Below, in pieces: positions 1-8,535 of a DNA stretch of 64,000 nt; the first letter of the stretch is position 1, and each line of letters begins with the position of its first letter. Below the pieces are notes generated by a model. It worked only from the letters and a program-made list of their open reading frames with translations, had not been told where the DNA came from and did not search any database. The position numbers were made by a program, and so were the translations under genes. This DNA is from Salinispora tropica CNB-440 (GTDB lineage Bacteria; Actinomycetota; Actinomycetes; Mycobacteriales; Micromonosporaceae), in the NCBI RefSeq assembly GCF_000016425.1, contig NC_009380.1, forward strand, positions 3,972,144 to 4,036,143. The letters run 5' to 3'.

Positions 1-1013
1 CAGCCCTCGCCGACCGTCTCGGCGCCCCCGTGGTCGCCACCCGCGCCGCGACCGCCGGCTTCACCCGTGGCTTCGCCGGGGTGCTGTCCGCCGCCGACGG
101 CGGCCGGGTCTTCGTCAAGGCCGCGCCCCGCGACTCCCACCTGGCCAACTGGTACTGGCGGGAAGCAGCGGTTCTCGACCGGCTCCCGGCTGGGCTGCCG
201 GCACCCCGAACCCGCTGGACCCTGGCGGAATCCGGCTGGTTCGCCGTCGCCCTCGACGCGGTCGACGGCTACCCGCCCGGACGCCCGTCGGGGCCGTCGG
301 AGTTGGCCACCATTCTGACCGCGTACGCGGATGTCGCCGCCGCCCTGAACCCACCGCCCAGCGACCTCGCCGCGCTCAACCCGCCGCACCTGGCCGACCT
401 GGCCCAGGCCGACATTCTCCGCTGGGGTGACGTGGCAGCCGGCCGGGAGGCCCCTCCGCCGCTGCCGGTCGGGCTCGAGCAGCGACTGCCCGAACTGGTC
501 GGGCTCGAGTCCCGGCTCCCGGGGTACCTCGCCCCGGCGTCCGGGTTGATCCACGGCGACCTGCGGCCGGACAACGTGCTCCTCACCCCACACGGGCAGG
601 TGTGGTTCTGCGACTGGACCTGGCTGTGCCGCGGTCCGGCCTGGTTTGATCTGGTCACACTCCTTCTCGGGGGGCATGGCGTGGAGCAGCAGGAGGTCAC
701 TGTCGCAGCGCTGGCCGTAGCCGGCGGCACGAGCTCACCGACCGGCCCGGCAAGCTCCGCCTTCCCGGAGGCCACCGTCGGAACGGCGCCCGCCCTGACC
801 ACCGACTGGCTGGACGCCGCCTTCGCGGCCCATCCGGCTGCCGCCGACGCCCCTCCGGATGCCCTGGATGTCACGCTGGCGGCGCTGGCCGGCTACTTCC
901 TCACCACCGCAGCCGTGGTGCCGGAGACCGCGACCGAGCAGCTCGTGGCCCACCAACGCCACAGCGGCGTGTACGCGCTCGACTGGCTCGCCCGCCGCCA
1001 GGGCTGGAGCTGA
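1..1013 (+). CDS. Aminoglycoside phosphotransferase-family (APH/choline kinase-like) protein, 5' truncated
   Basis: The frame is open from the left edge (nt 3), so the start lies outside the window; a GTG at 30 is probably internal. The protein kinase-like fold of small-molecule phosphotransferases is indicated by the Brenner-type catalytic loop HGDLRPDNVLL (nt 553-585) followed by CDWTW, which supplies the metal-binding Asp of the DFG-like motif. The N-terminal part keeps a VFVKAA strand with the likely ATP-binding Lys. Family members phosphorylate hydroxyl groups on antibiotics, sugars or choline-like substrates; nothing here identifies the substrate. The stop is 185 bp before rpsT, on the same strand, with a separate promoter between them. 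Family assignment is confident; resistance function is not implied. Confidence 0.85.
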   Translation, partial: ALADRLGAPVVATRAATAGFTRGFAGVLSAADGGRVFVKAAPRDSHLANWYWREAAVLDRLPAGLPAPRTRWTLAESGWFAVALDAVDGYPPGRPSGPSELATILTAYADVAAALNPPPSDLAALNPPHLADLAQADILRWGDVAAGREAPPPLPVGLEQRLPELVGLESRLPGYLAPASGLIHGDLRPDNVLLTPHGQVWFCDWTWLCRGPAWFDLVTLLLGGHGVEQQEVTVAALAVAGGTSSPTGPASSAFPEATVGTAPALTTDWLDAAFAAHPAAADAPPDALDVTLAALAGYFLTTAAVVPETATEQLVAHQRHSGVYALDWLARRQGWS

Positions 1014-1029
1014 GCCCTACTGGACGAAG

Positions 1030-1066
1030 AGCTCCGCCGCCTCACCGTAAAGCTCCGCCGCCTCAC
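1030..1066. repeat. 16-bp direct repeat upstream of rpsT
   Basis: The 16-mer agctccgccgcctcac occurs at 1030-1045 and again at 1051-1066, a 21-bp period, in the gap between the phosphotransferase stop and the rpsT promoter. No function is evident. Confidence 0.6.
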
Positions 1067-1094
1067 TATGCCCGTCGATGGCCTGGAGGCGGCT

Positions 1095-1123
1095 TTGGCT
1101 CCACCCGAGCGACCTGGTAGCCT
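1095..1123 (+). promoter_or_regulatory. Candidate vegetative promoter of rpsT
   Basis: TTGGCT at 1095-1100 and TAGCCT at 1118-1123 are separated by 17 bp, a good match to the actinobacterial housekeeping sigma consensus (TTGAC-N17/18-TAnnnT). They lie about 75 bp before the rpsT start, leaving a short leader. Sequence match only. Confidence 0.5.
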
Positions 1124-1198
1124 GGCTCTTCGCGCAGCGATGACGCATGCTCGCCGCGCGGATGCAGACCAACCCGAGCTATCAGACGAGGCTGTCGC

Positions 1199-1465
1199 GT
1201 GGCGAACATCAAGTCCCAGATCAAGCGCAACCGGCAGAACGAGAAGCGCCGGCTGCGTAACAAGTCGGTCAAGTCGTCGCTGAAGACCGCCATCCGCAAG
1301 TTCCACGAGGCCGCCGAGACCGGTGACGTGGAGAAGGCGACGGTTCTCATGCGCGATGCCGCCCGCAAGCTGGACAAGGCCGCCAGTAAGGGCGTTATCC
1401 ACGCCAACCAGGCTGCGAACCGTAAGTCGGCTATCGCCAAGCGCGTGGCGTCGTTCTCCGCCTGA
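1199..1465 (+). CDS. rpsT: 30S ribosomal protein S20
   Basis: An 88-residue, Lys/Arg-rich helical protein beginning MANIKSQIKRNRQNEKRR and ending with the conserved KGVIHANQAANRKSAIAKRV segment. This matches bS20 in length and pattern. S20 binds 16S rRNA (helices 9 and 44) during early assembly of the small subunit. The start is GTG, with a GAGG element about 8 nt upstream. It is monocistronic: a candidate promoter precedes it and a terminator follows within 20 bp. Finding rpsT next to holA, on the opposite strand and convergent, is common in bacteria. Confidence 0.98.
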   Translation: MANIKSQIKRNRQNEKRRLRNKSVKSSLKTAIRKFHEAAETGDVEKATVLMRDAARKLDKAASKGVIHANQAANRKSAIAKRVASFSA

Positions 1466-1484
1466 CCCAGCCATACCAGGTTAG

Positions 1485-1521
1485 GTCGAAACCCCGGTCC
1501 GATCCGGTCCGGGGTTTTGAC
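1485..1521 (+). terminator. rpsT terminator hairpin
   Basis: The arms gtcgaaaccccgg (1485-1497) and ccggggttttgac (1509-1521) pair with one mismatch and are followed by a T-rich stretch. The hairpin begins 19 bp after the rpsT stop and lies before the convergent membrane-protein gene. Confidence 0.75.
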
Positions 1522-1542
1522 CTGTTTGCCGTCCGCCGACGT

Positions 1543-1983
1543 TCAGCGATCGGTCGGGGGCACCTCTCGCGCTGCGGCCGGAATCGTCTCCCCGGGGGAC
1601 TCCAGGGCGGACTGGACGACGACGCCGGGCACGCTGTGCCAGATCCAGCCAACCCGCGCGGTGCCGACCACCGGTTCCATCTGGTGACGGAATCGGTCCC
1701 GCTCCTGGTCGGGCACGAGAGCCGCGGAGCGGACGACCCGCGCCGCCACCACGTCGTTGACTTTCACCATCACCGCGACCATCGCCGGCAGCACCAGCAC
1801 TGACCACCAGCTGACCAGTTCAGCGAGTGCCAGCAGCGCCGCCAGCGCGACGGCCCCCTCGAAGAAGACGAAGCAGAGCACCCCGCCGGGGTTGACGAAC
1901 CGCAGCCCCAGGAGGCGCGCGTACAACGGCCGGTGTCGGTCCTCCTCCGCGACCAGCGTGGCCCAGGATCTCGGTCCGGTCAC
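1543..1983 (-). CDS. Conserved small membrane protein translationally coupled to holA
   Basis: A 146-residue protein read from GTG at 1983, which overlaps the holA stop by four bases (GTGA). That start was chosen over a longer frame running back into holA. After about 30 residues (a cytoplasmic stretch EEDRHRPLYARLLGLR) come two adjacent hydrophobic helices (roughly residues 33-75: FEGAVALAALLALAELV and WSVLVLPAMVAVMVKV), then a polar C-terminal tail. I do not recognise a characterised family. The coupling to the clamp-loader gene suggests co-expression, not shared function. Confidence 0.7.
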   Translation of the reverse strand: MTGPRSWATLVAEEDRHRPLYARLLGLRFVNPGGVLCFVFFEGAVALAALLALAELVSWWSVLVLPAMVAVMVKVNDVVAARVVRSAALVPDQERDRFRHQMEPVVGTARVGWIWHSVPGVVVQSALESPGETIPAAAREVPPTDR

Positions 1984-2960
1984 CGGACGCCGCCCTGCCG
2001 CGCCGCGGCCACCGAGAAGACGGCCCGCTCCAGGGCGTACGCCCGATCGTCCGAGCCACCCTTGACGGCCGCGTTGCACTCGGCCGCGGCCCGCATGGCC
2101 TGCACCAGGCCCTCCGGCGTCCAACCACGGCTCTGCCGCTGCGCCCGCTCGATCTTCCAGGCCGGCATACCGAGGGTGCTGGCTAGCTGGTAGGGGCTCC
2201 CCCGTCCGGCGGAGGCGACCCGGGCCACGGTTCGCACGCCGTCGGCGAGAGCATCAGCAATCGGCACCGGGTCAACACCGACGTGCAACGCCCAACGCAG
2301 CGCCTCCAGCGCGGCCGGCACATCGCCCACCATTGTCGCATCGGCGACAGTGAAGCCGGACACCTCGACCCGCCCGCGGTAGTAACGGGCCACCGTCTCC
2401 GGACTGATCTTCCCGTCAGTGTCGGCCATCAACTGCGAGCAGGCGGCCGCGAGTTCACGCAGGTCGTTACCGACCGCCGCGATGAGTGCCTCGGCGGCGG
2501 AGTCGGTACACCGGCCACCCGCGCGCCGAAACTCGTCGCGGACGAACGCCACCCGGTCCCGGTGCCCCTTCAGCCGGGCAGCCGGAACAACGGTCGCGCC
2601 GGCCGCCTTCAGCCCGTCCGCGAACGCCTTGCCCTTGGCCGCACCGAGGTGAAGCACGACCAGCTGCACATCGGGGTCGGGGCTTTTCGCGTAGCCGAGG
2701 AGGGCCGCCGCCAGATCCTTTCGCGCGTCCTGGCCGGACCGCAGGATCAATAGCCGCCGTCCGCCGAAGAGCGACGGACTGAGCATCTCCGCGATCTCAC
2801 CGACGGTGAGGGAGCCGGCGTGATATTCGCGGACGTCCACATCCGGATCGACACTCCGACCCTGGGCGACCGCCTCGGTGACCGCGCGAGTAGCGAGAAG
2901 TTCCTCGTCACCGAGGACGAGCAGGATCGGAGCGAGGCTGTCGGCGGTCACGCCGCCCAT
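1980..2960 (-). CDS. holA: DNA polymerase III subunit delta
   Basis: The 326-residue length and overall pattern fit the HolA delta subunit of the clamp loader, which opens the beta sliding clamp during replication. The N-terminal AAA+-like region begins ILLVLGDEELLATRAV and continues through the LLILRSGQDARKD strand. The helical middle contains GNDLRELAAACSQL, and the C-terminal collar domain contains WKIERAQRQSRGW. Delta lacks a functional Walker A motif, and none is seen. Start: ATG at 2960; a GTG three codons in is possible because no clear Shine-Dalgarno precedes either. It forms a two-gene unit with the downstream membrane protein. Confidence 0.93.
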   Translation of the reverse strand: MGGVTADSLAPILLVLGDEELLATRAVTEAVAQGRSVDPDVDVREYHAGSLTVGEIAEMLSPSLFGGRRLLILRSGQDARKDLAAALLGYAKSPDPDVQLVVLHLGAAKGKAFADGLKAAGATVVPAARLKGHRDRVAFVRDEFRRAGGRCTDSAAEALIAAVGNDLRELAAACSQLMADTDGKISPETVARYYRGRVEVSGFTVADATMVGDVPAALEALRWALHVGVDPVPIADALADGVRTVARVASAGRGSPYQLASTLGMPAWKIERAQRQSRGWTPEGLVQAMRAAAECNAAVKGGSDDRAYALERAVFSVAAARQGGVR

Positions 2961-3044
2961 ATTCGCATGGTCGGCCGGGCGCGCCAGCCCGGTCGTCCGC
3001 CCTCCGATGCCAGAGCCCGCACTCAGCGCAAATCAAGACTTTTA

Positions 3045-3067
3045 CGGCTGTTTCAGCTTGAAAGCCG
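3045..3067 (-). terminator. Weak hairpin downstream of comEC
   Basis: The arms cggct...agccg with inner ttc/gaa pairs lie 7 bp beyond the comEC stop in a locally AT-rich patch. On the minus strand the hairpin is followed by taaaagtcttg. The stem is short and has an internal mismatch, so this is tentative. Confidence 0.35.
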
Positions 3068-3073
3068 ATATAA

Positions 3074-5494
3074 CTAACGCATCGACGAGCTCTCCGGGCC
3101 CCGAGCGACGACGGCCAACCCGGACGGTCGGGTCACCACCGCAACGTCCCCATCAAGGTCGGTACGGAGGACCCGCGCACCGTCCCGGGCAAGACGATCC
3201 AGCACCGACGCATCCGGATGCCCATAGGTGTTCTCCCGGCCGACCGGGACCACCGCCACCAGCGGACGGATCGCGTCGAGAAACGCCGGATCCTGATACG
3301 CCGACCCGTGGTGAGCGACCTTCAACACATGCGCGCGGAGCCCGCCGTCCGGCGCACGATCGAGCAGAGCCCGCTGCTCCTCGATCTCCGCATCTCCCGT
3401 CAACAGGATTCGCACCCCGTTGACGGTGGCCAGCAGGACAAGCGAGTTGTTGTTCGGATCCGAACGGGTACCCCGCTGCGGAGCCGGTGGGCCCACGACC
3501 GTCAACTCCACCGCGCCAGCCCGATAGTCCCAACCGACCGGGACAGAGATCAACTCGGCGGACCCCGCCGACGCCGCGACCCGGACCAGGTCCCGACCGA
3601 ACGCCGGCTCCGGCCACGAAGGAACCAGCACCGCCGCGACCCGCCGCCCCCGGAAGACACCCGCCACCCCACCGACGTGGTCGTGATGGAAATGACTGAT
3701 CACCAACAGCGGCACCTCCCGCACACCCAGCCGACGCAGACAACGATCCACCGCACCCGGCTCCGCCCCGGCGTCCACCACCACGCCCCGTCCCGGACCA
3801 GCCGACAGGACCAACGCATCACCCTGACCGACCGCACATGCCACCACCACCCACCCCGCCGGCGGCCACCCAGCAGCCACCAGTCGCACCGGCAACGCAC
3901 CGAGCACAGCCGCCACGGCGATCACCGCCACGAGCCGACGCACCACCCGACGGCGAACCGCCACCAGCAAGGCCAGCGTCAGCCCCGCCAGCAGTAGCGC
4001 ACCTCCAACCCCGGCCGGCCACGGCAACCCGCCCGCCGGCACCCGCGCCCCGTAATACGCCACCGTGACCAGCCACCACGCCGGCCAACTCGCCAACCAC
4101 GCCAGAAACTCGGCACCAGCCGACCACAGCGGCGACAACGCCGCCGCCACGACACCGAGCACCGTGGCCGGCGCGACAGCCGGCACCACCAACAGGTTCG
4201 CCGGAACCGCGACCACACTCACCGTGCCCGATATCCCCGCGACCACCGGCGCGCAGGCCAACTGCGCGGCAGCCGGCACCGCCAACGCCTCCGCAACCCC
4301 CGCCGGCACCCGACGCCGACGTAACGCATCCCGCCACCGCGGCGCCAACAACAACAACCCACCAGTAGCGAGAACAGAGAGGGCGAAACCAAGATCCCCG
4401 GCCAGCTCAGGATCGACGAGCACAAGCACAGTCACCGCCGCGGCCAGAGCCGGCAACGCTGCCCGCGGACGGCCTGCAGCAAGCGCAGCCAGCCCGATCG
4501 CCCCCATCGCCGCCGCCCGCACCACACTCGGCGACGGACGAACCAGGATCACAAAACCCACCAACGCGACCACACACAACCCCGCAGCCAGCCACGGACC
4601 AGCCCGACCCCAACGCGCCAGCAGCAACACCGCACCAACAATGATCGCGACGTTGGATCCGGAAACCGCTGTCAGGTGGGTCATCCCGGTGGCGAGGAAG
4701 TCCTCCCGCACTGAGTCAGGTAGCCGACTCGTGTCACCCACCACCAGGCCGGGCAGCAGGCCACCCCGCTCGTCCGGTAGCGGCTCGCAGGCTTCCTGGA
4801 GACCGGTGCGGAGCGTGCCGGCGGCACGCTGCAAGCCTGGCGGCGACCCGTGTGGGGCCGGGGCCCGGGTCGACCACAGGACCGCGGCAGTCAGATCGCC
4901 GCCCCGCGGAGCAGCGAGCCGGCCCTCAGCGGTCAGCCGCTGTCCCGGCAGCAGCTCTCGCCAGGCCGGGTCGGTAGCGAAGACCAGCATCCGGACCCGA
5001 GCCTCGACCCGGTGCCCGGCGAGACCGGTGAATCGGGTCGACTCCGCTGCCACCAGGAACGTGGCGGGCCGCCCAGAACCGGTTCGGACCAGCCGGGGGT
5101 CGTCCCGGATGACCAGGTCGACGGTTACGACGGCCCGCTCCTCGACAAGGGCACGCACCGGGGTGGCGTCCCGCACCGCTACCCGGGCGGCGGTGACGCT
5201 CGCCCCGCACACCACACCGAGCAGGACGGCGATGGCCGTCCAGCCGTACCGACGGACCGATGCGGGCGGCCGGCCAAGAAGCCCATGTAGGTAGGCCCCG
5301 CCGCCGGCGGCCACCACGGCAGCGATCGCGGCGACGAGCAGCGATGCCCTGGCCGGCAGGTACAGGCCGGCCAACGCGGCCAGCCACGCGGCGACGGCCA
5401 GGCCAGCCAGCCGTAGGTCCGGCGGGTCGGATGCGTTCGGCGGAGCTGCCCGACGAGTGGTACCAGGTCGCTGCCCGTCGCCGTGGCTTCTCAC
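3074..5494 (-). CDS. comEC: ComEC/Rec2-family DNA-uptake channel protein
   Basis: An 806-residue polytopic membrane protein with the full ComEC architecture. An N-terminal hydrophobic segment leads to a DUF4131-type soluble region. The Competence domain follows, with the signature LTAVSGSNVAII and many membrane helices (about residues 220-520). The C-terminal metallo-beta-lactamase domain has ISHFHHDHVGG, LLTGDAEIEE and KVAHHGS. In transformable bacteria ComEC carries single-stranded DNA across the membrane. Many actinomycetes keep comEA/comEC without known competence. GTG at 5494 overlaps the comEA stop by four bases (GTGA), which indicates translational coupling. Confidence 0.95.
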   Translation of the reverse strand: MRSHGDGQRPGTTRRAAPPNASDPPDLRLAGLAVAAWLAALAGLYLPARASLLVAAIAAVVAAGGGAYLHGLLGRPPASVRRYGWTAIAVLLGVVCGASVTAARVAVRDATPVRALVEERAVVTVDLVIRDDPRLVRTGSGRPATFLVAAESTRFTGLAGHRVEARVRMLVFATDPAWRELLPGQRLTAEGRLAAPRGGDLTAAVLWSTRAPAPHGSPPGLQRAAGTLRTGLQEACEPLPDERGGLLPGLVVGDTSRLPDSVREDFLATGMTHLTAVSGSNVAIIVGAVLLLARWGRAGPWLAAGLCVVALVGFVILVRPSPSVVRAAAMGAIGLAALAAGRPRAALPALAAAVTVLVLVDPELAGDLGFALSVLATGGLLLLAPRWRDALRRRRVPAGVAEALAVPAAAQLACAPVVAGISGTVSVVAVPANLLVVPAVAPATVLGVVAAALSPLWSAGAEFLAWLASWPAWWLVTVAYYGARVPAGGLPWPAGVGGALLLAGLTLALLVAVRRRVVRRLVAVIAVAAVLGALPVRLVAAGWPPAGWVVVACAVGQGDALVLSAGPGRGVVVDAGAEPGAVDRCLRRLGVREVPLLVISHFHHDHVGGVAGVFRGRRVAAVLVPSWPEPAFGRDLVRVAASAGSAELISVPVGWDYRAGAVELTVVGPPAPQRGTRSDPNNNSLVLLATVNGVRILLTGDAEIEEQRALLDRAPDGGLRAHVLKVAHHGSAYQDPAFLDAIRPLVAVVPVGRENTYGHPDASVLDRLARDGARVLRTDLDGDVAVVTRPSGLAVVARGPESSSMR

Positions 5495-6333
5495 ACCGTC
5501 ACCAAGTCCTTGAGCTGCTCGTACCGGGTGTCGCCGATGCCACCGACCTGGCGCAGGTCGCTGACCGATCGGAAGCCGCCGTGCTGTTGACGGTGGTCGA
5601 GGATGCGCTGCGCGAGCACCGGGCCGACTCCGGGCAACGTGTCGAGCTGCGCCAGGCTGGCGGTGTTGAGGTTGACCTTGCCTCCGGGCCCCACTCCCGC
5701 CTCCCCACCGGGGGCGACGCCGCCAGCGGGGGCTGCCCCCGGTGGCGCGGTGACACCGATCAGGATGAGTTCCCCATCGGTTACCTTCCGGGCCGGATTG
5801 AACAGAGCGACATCGACTCCGGGCAGCGCCCCACCGGCCGCCTGCACCGCGTCGGCGACCCGGGCACCGGCCGGCACCCGGACAAGTCCCGGCCGGCGGA
5901 CCTTACCGGCGACCGCCACCACCAGCTCACCGCCCGCCTCCGTCGGGCCGACGGAGGCGGGCGGGCCGACCGGCGTCACCTCTGCGACCGGCGCGACCGG
6001 CTCGATCTGTGGCCGGGACTGCCACGCCCAGAAGCCCGCCCCGAGCACCACCAGCACGGCGACGACGGCCAGTGCCCGTACCCCGCGCCGCCCCGGATCG
6101 AACGCGCCCGGCCCCGGCAACACCCGACTCGACCGTTCTCCATCCGGCTGGGTGGACGAAACCGGTTCCTCCTCCGCCCCGTCCGGCGGGGTGCGTAGCG
6201 GACCGGCCGGCGCCTCCGGTCGCGTCAGCACCGCCGGGGCCTCCGCCACCGGCAGGCCGGGGCCGGACAGCTCGCCCGCTGGCAGCACTCGGTGCAGGCG
6301 GTCCCGGACCACCTTCTCCTCGTCGTATGGCAC
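5491..6333 (-). CDS. comEA: ComEA-like helix-hairpin-helix DNA-binding protein
   Basis: A 280-residue protein with a cytoplasmic N-terminus, one membrane helix near residues 83-105 (VRALAVVAVLVVLGAGFWAW), a SLBB-type domain (about 135-190: VAVAGKVRRPGLVRVPAGA) and a Gly/Pro-rich linker. The C-terminal pair of helix-hairpin-helix motifs starts KVNLNTASLAQLDTLPGVG. ComEA binds double-stranded DNA at the outer face of the membrane and hands it to ComEC, which follows directly. The start is ATG at 6333. The N-terminal extension before the membrane helix is longer than in Bacillus ComEA. Confidence 0.92.
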   Translation of the reverse strand: MPYDEEKVVRDRLHRVLPAGELSGPGLPVAEAPAVLTRPEAPAGPLRTPPDGAEEEPVSSTQPDGERSSRVLPGPGAFDPGRRGVRALAVVAVLVVLGAGFWAWQSRPQIEPVAPVAEVTPVGPPASVGPTEAGGELVVAVAGKVRRPGLVRVPAGARVADAVQAAGGALPGVDVALFNPARKVTDGELILIGVTAPPGAAPAGGVAPGGEAGVGPGGKVNLNTASLAQLDTLPGVGPVLAQRILDHRQQHGGFRSVSDLRQVGGIGDTRYEQLKDLVTV

Positions 6334-6488
6334 AGCGGGACGCTAGGCCGACCGGCGGGGTGGACGCCCTCCGCACGAGGCTCCGCTGTGGATGAGAGCG
6401 TGTCTGTGGACAGCCCCTTGACCATGGTCTCGATGTGCTACCGATCGCACCTCCGACAGCCCATCCGTCGGGACGGGCAGCAGCCGTG

Positions 6489-7349
6489 TCAGTCTCCGGC
6501 TGGCGGACGGCGATGCACGACCACGCAGGCCAGGCCGGGCCCCGCATGCGCGGCGACCACCGCACCGGCCTCCGAGACGTAGGTGCTCCGCAGGCAGTCA
6601 CCGAGCCGCGCGGCCAACGCCGCCTGGAGTGCCTCGGCGCGCTGCGGTGCCGCGAGATGGTGCAGAGCCAGGTCAACATCGGCATCCCCGGCGGCCTCGA
6701 CAGCGAGGTCTACCAGACGGGCGATGCCCCGGCTGGCGGTGCGCACCCGGTCCCGGAGGACGATCACGCCGTCTGGCATGTGCATGATCGGCTTCACTGA
6801 GAGAGCAGTGCCGAGCAACGCCGAGGCGGCGTTGATCCGGCCACCCCGACGGAGGAACTCCAGCGTGTCGACGTAGAAGTAGACGGTGGTCCGCGCTATG
6901 GCCCGCTCGGCAACGATACGAGCCGCGGTCAGGTCGGCACCGGCCGCCGCGGCCTCGGTAGCAGCCAGCGCGGGAAATCCGATGCCCATGCCGCAGGAGC
7001 GGCTGTCCACCACCGCCACTCGGTCGCCGAACTCCGCGGCGGCCAGGCGCGCGGACTCGACAGTGCCGGAGAGCCCTGCGGACAGATGCACCGAGACGAT
7101 GCCGTCGGCACCACCGTCGAGAAGCCGGCGGTACGCGCGCACAAACTGCGCGGGGGCCGGCCGGGAGGTGTTGACCGACACCCGCCGCCCACTCAGGGCT
7201 CGGGTAGCGTCGGCGGGGAAGGTCTCCACCCCCTCCCGCCCTTCCACTCCGTTGAGCACGACGGTCAAGGGCACCACCGTTAGCTGGTGCATGGCCAGCA
7301 GCCCAGGGGGAAGGTAGGCGGTGGAGTCGGTGACAACCGCGACGGGCAT
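6489..7349 (-). CDS. DegV-family fatty-acid-binding protein
   Basis: A 286-residue protein with the DegV signature: VVTDSTAYLPPG at the N-terminus, VSVNTSRPAPAQF (the TSxPxPxxF lipid-binding loop) and VVDSRSCGMGIGF (GxG loop). DegV/FakB proteins bind single fatty acids; in Firmicutes they present them to the kinase FakA. No fakA homologue is visible here, so the partner is unknown. The gene sits 155 bp upstream of comEA on the same strand and begins at ATG 7349. Confidence 0.92.
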   Translation of the reverse strand: MPVAVVTDSTAYLPPGLLAMHQLTVVPLTVVLNGVEGREGVETFPADATRALSGRRVSVNTSRPAPAQFVRAYRRLLDGGADGIVSVHLSAGLSGTVESARLAAAEFGDRVAVVDSRSCGMGIGFPALAATEAAAAGADLTAARIVAERAIARTTVYFYVDTLEFLRRGGRINAASALLGTALSVKPIMHMPDGVIVLRDRVRTASRGIARLVDLAVEAAGDADVDLALHHLAAPQRAEALQAALAARLGDCLRSTYVSEAGAVVAAHAGPGLACVVVHRRPPAGD

Positions 7350-7466
7350 GCCGGAACGCTAGCCGATGCTGACCGGCACCGCCGAGGCGAATCAGGTCAG
7401 AGCCGTCAAGCAGCGGCCGTAGCCCGCGCGTTTTCGGGACCGGTGGAATCGACGGTCTACCGCCGA

Positions 7467-7506
7467 TCAGCTCTACACCATCAAATTCAGCTCTACACCA
7501 TCAAAA
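7467..7506. repeat. 20-bp tandem duplication
   Basis: tcagctctacaccatcaaat (7467-7486) is followed immediately by tcagctctacaccatcaaaa (7487-7506), 19/20 identical. It lies between the degV start and the terminator of the secreted-protein gene, in DNA noticeably richer in A+T than its surroundings. Confidence 0.75.
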
Positions 7507-7511
7507 TCACT

Positions 7512-7544
7512 GTTGGCCGGCACCCGGGTCGGGTGCCGGCCAAC
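7512..7544 (-). terminator. Strong hairpin terminator of the secreted lysozyme-like gene
   Basis: A perfect 14-bp stem (gttggccggcaccc at 7512-7525, gggtgccggccaac at 7531-7544) with a 5-nt loop. It lies 41 bp beyond the stop at 7586. On the minus strand it runs into cagtgattttgatgg. It may also stop transcripts approaching from the other side. Confidence 0.8.
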
Positions 7545-7585
7545 AACGTGTTTCCCCTTTGTGGGTGTGGTCTATAGGTGCTGGG

Positions 7586-8170
7586 TCAGCTGGTCCAGTG
7601 CTCGGCCACGAGGTCGGCGGCCTGGGTCTCCCACTGGGCGTAGTGGAACGGGTACGCCGACACCTGCACCGTCTGGGCGGCCTCGGTCAACGGCATCTCC
7701 TGCCAACCCTCAACCTGCTTCAGACCGTCCAGGAACGCGGTGGTGGAGTAGGCGGGGTCGGTGATCTGCTCCACCGTGCCCCAGCCGGAGGACGGGCGCT
7801 GCTGGAACAGGCCCTGCGAGTCGTGGTCGTTGCGGTCACCCAGGTGACCCAGGTTCTCCAGCTTCGACTCCTGCAAACTGGTCGCGATCGCCACGACGGC
7901 GGCCCGCTCGTCCATCCCGGCGGCCTTCGTGGCCTCGATGATGGCCTTGACGTTCGACACCTGCTCGTCACCCAGGCTGATCCGTGACTGCTCGCCCTGG
8001 GTGCCGTGCGGGATCAGGGTGTCCAGGTCCGGCTTCGCGACCTGCACCGCCGCGGCCGAAGCCGAGGCCGGGGTGCTGTCGGTGTAGGTGGCCAGGGGAC
8101 CGGCGACGACACCGGTGGACAGGGCCAGACCAGCAACACCCAGGACGCTACGACGCAGAATCGTGTTCAT
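7586..8170 (-). CDS. Secreted SLT/lysozyme-like protein
   Basis: 194 residues from ATG 8170 (GGAG about 8 nt upstream), chosen because it starts directly with a signal peptide: MNTILRRS, then a hydrophobic core VLGVAGLALSTGVVAG, with likely cleavage in the Ala-rich stretch near residues 34-40. The mature domain has the pattern of small actinobacterial transglycosylase/lysozyme-like proteins: AIATSLQESKLEN (candidate catalytic Glu), DSQGLFQQRPSSGWG, and a C-terminal FHYAQWETQAADLV. These family members are often mislabelled in databases. It probably acts on peptidoglycan outside the cell. Catalysis is inferred from the motif only. A 365-bp leader precedes it and a strong terminator follows. 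Confidence 0.75.
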   Translation of the reverse strand: MNTILRRSVLGVAGLALSTGVVAGPLATYTDSTPASASAAAVQVAKPDLDTLIPHGTQGEQSRISLGDEQVSNVKAIIEATKAAGMDERAAVVAIATSLQESKLENLGHLGDRNDHDSQGLFQQRPSSGWGTVEQITDPAYSTTAFLDGLKQVEGWQEMPLTEAAQTVQVSAYPFHYAQWETQAADLVAEHWTS

Positions 8171-8535
8171 CAGGTGTGCTCCATTCGGGGGTCGACACCC
8201 ACACACATCCCGAAAAGGGGGTCGGGAGCGGGGTGCAAGCACCGTCCGGCGCTCAACAGAACAAACGAAAGAAGATCCTCAGACGACCGCGGCCCTGGAC
8301 GGGCTCACACGACGCCGGGTCCAGATGTAACGACCGGCCGGCCCCCATCATTCCCGGGGCACACGCACAGGCGACACCCGCCGGAGCGGGGCGCTTCCTC
8401 GGCCGTACGCAGGGTGTAACGCCCCGACGCCCGCCGAGATTCCACCACCACCGCACCCCCAAACCAGCATGTATCGCGCATTCAGGGATTTACGGGATGA
8501 AACCCGCACGGGTCCGAAATCTGGTGAGGGTGACT
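8171..8535 (-). promoter_or_regulatory. Long non-coding leader/promoter region of the lysozyme-like gene
   Basis: A gene-free stretch of 365 bp between the phosphatase stop and the lysozyme-like start. It contains a hairpin at 8295-8324 (ctggac/gtccag arms with inner ggc/gcc pairs) and other GC-rich dyads. In related actinomycetes, cell-wall hydrolase genes can carry cyclic-di-AMP riboswitches. I looked for the conserved ydaO-type blocks and did not find them. No promoter is clear enough to place. Confidence 0.4.

Noticed and set aside
893..1474. 193-residue minus-strand frame over rpsT
   Set aside because: Antisense to S20, composition atypical, no start signal.
8171..8535. Cyclic-di-AMP (ydaO-type) riboswitch before the lysozyme-like gene
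   Set aside because: The conserved blocks of that class (GGGGAACC-like and AGCTAACCTCG-like) are not found.
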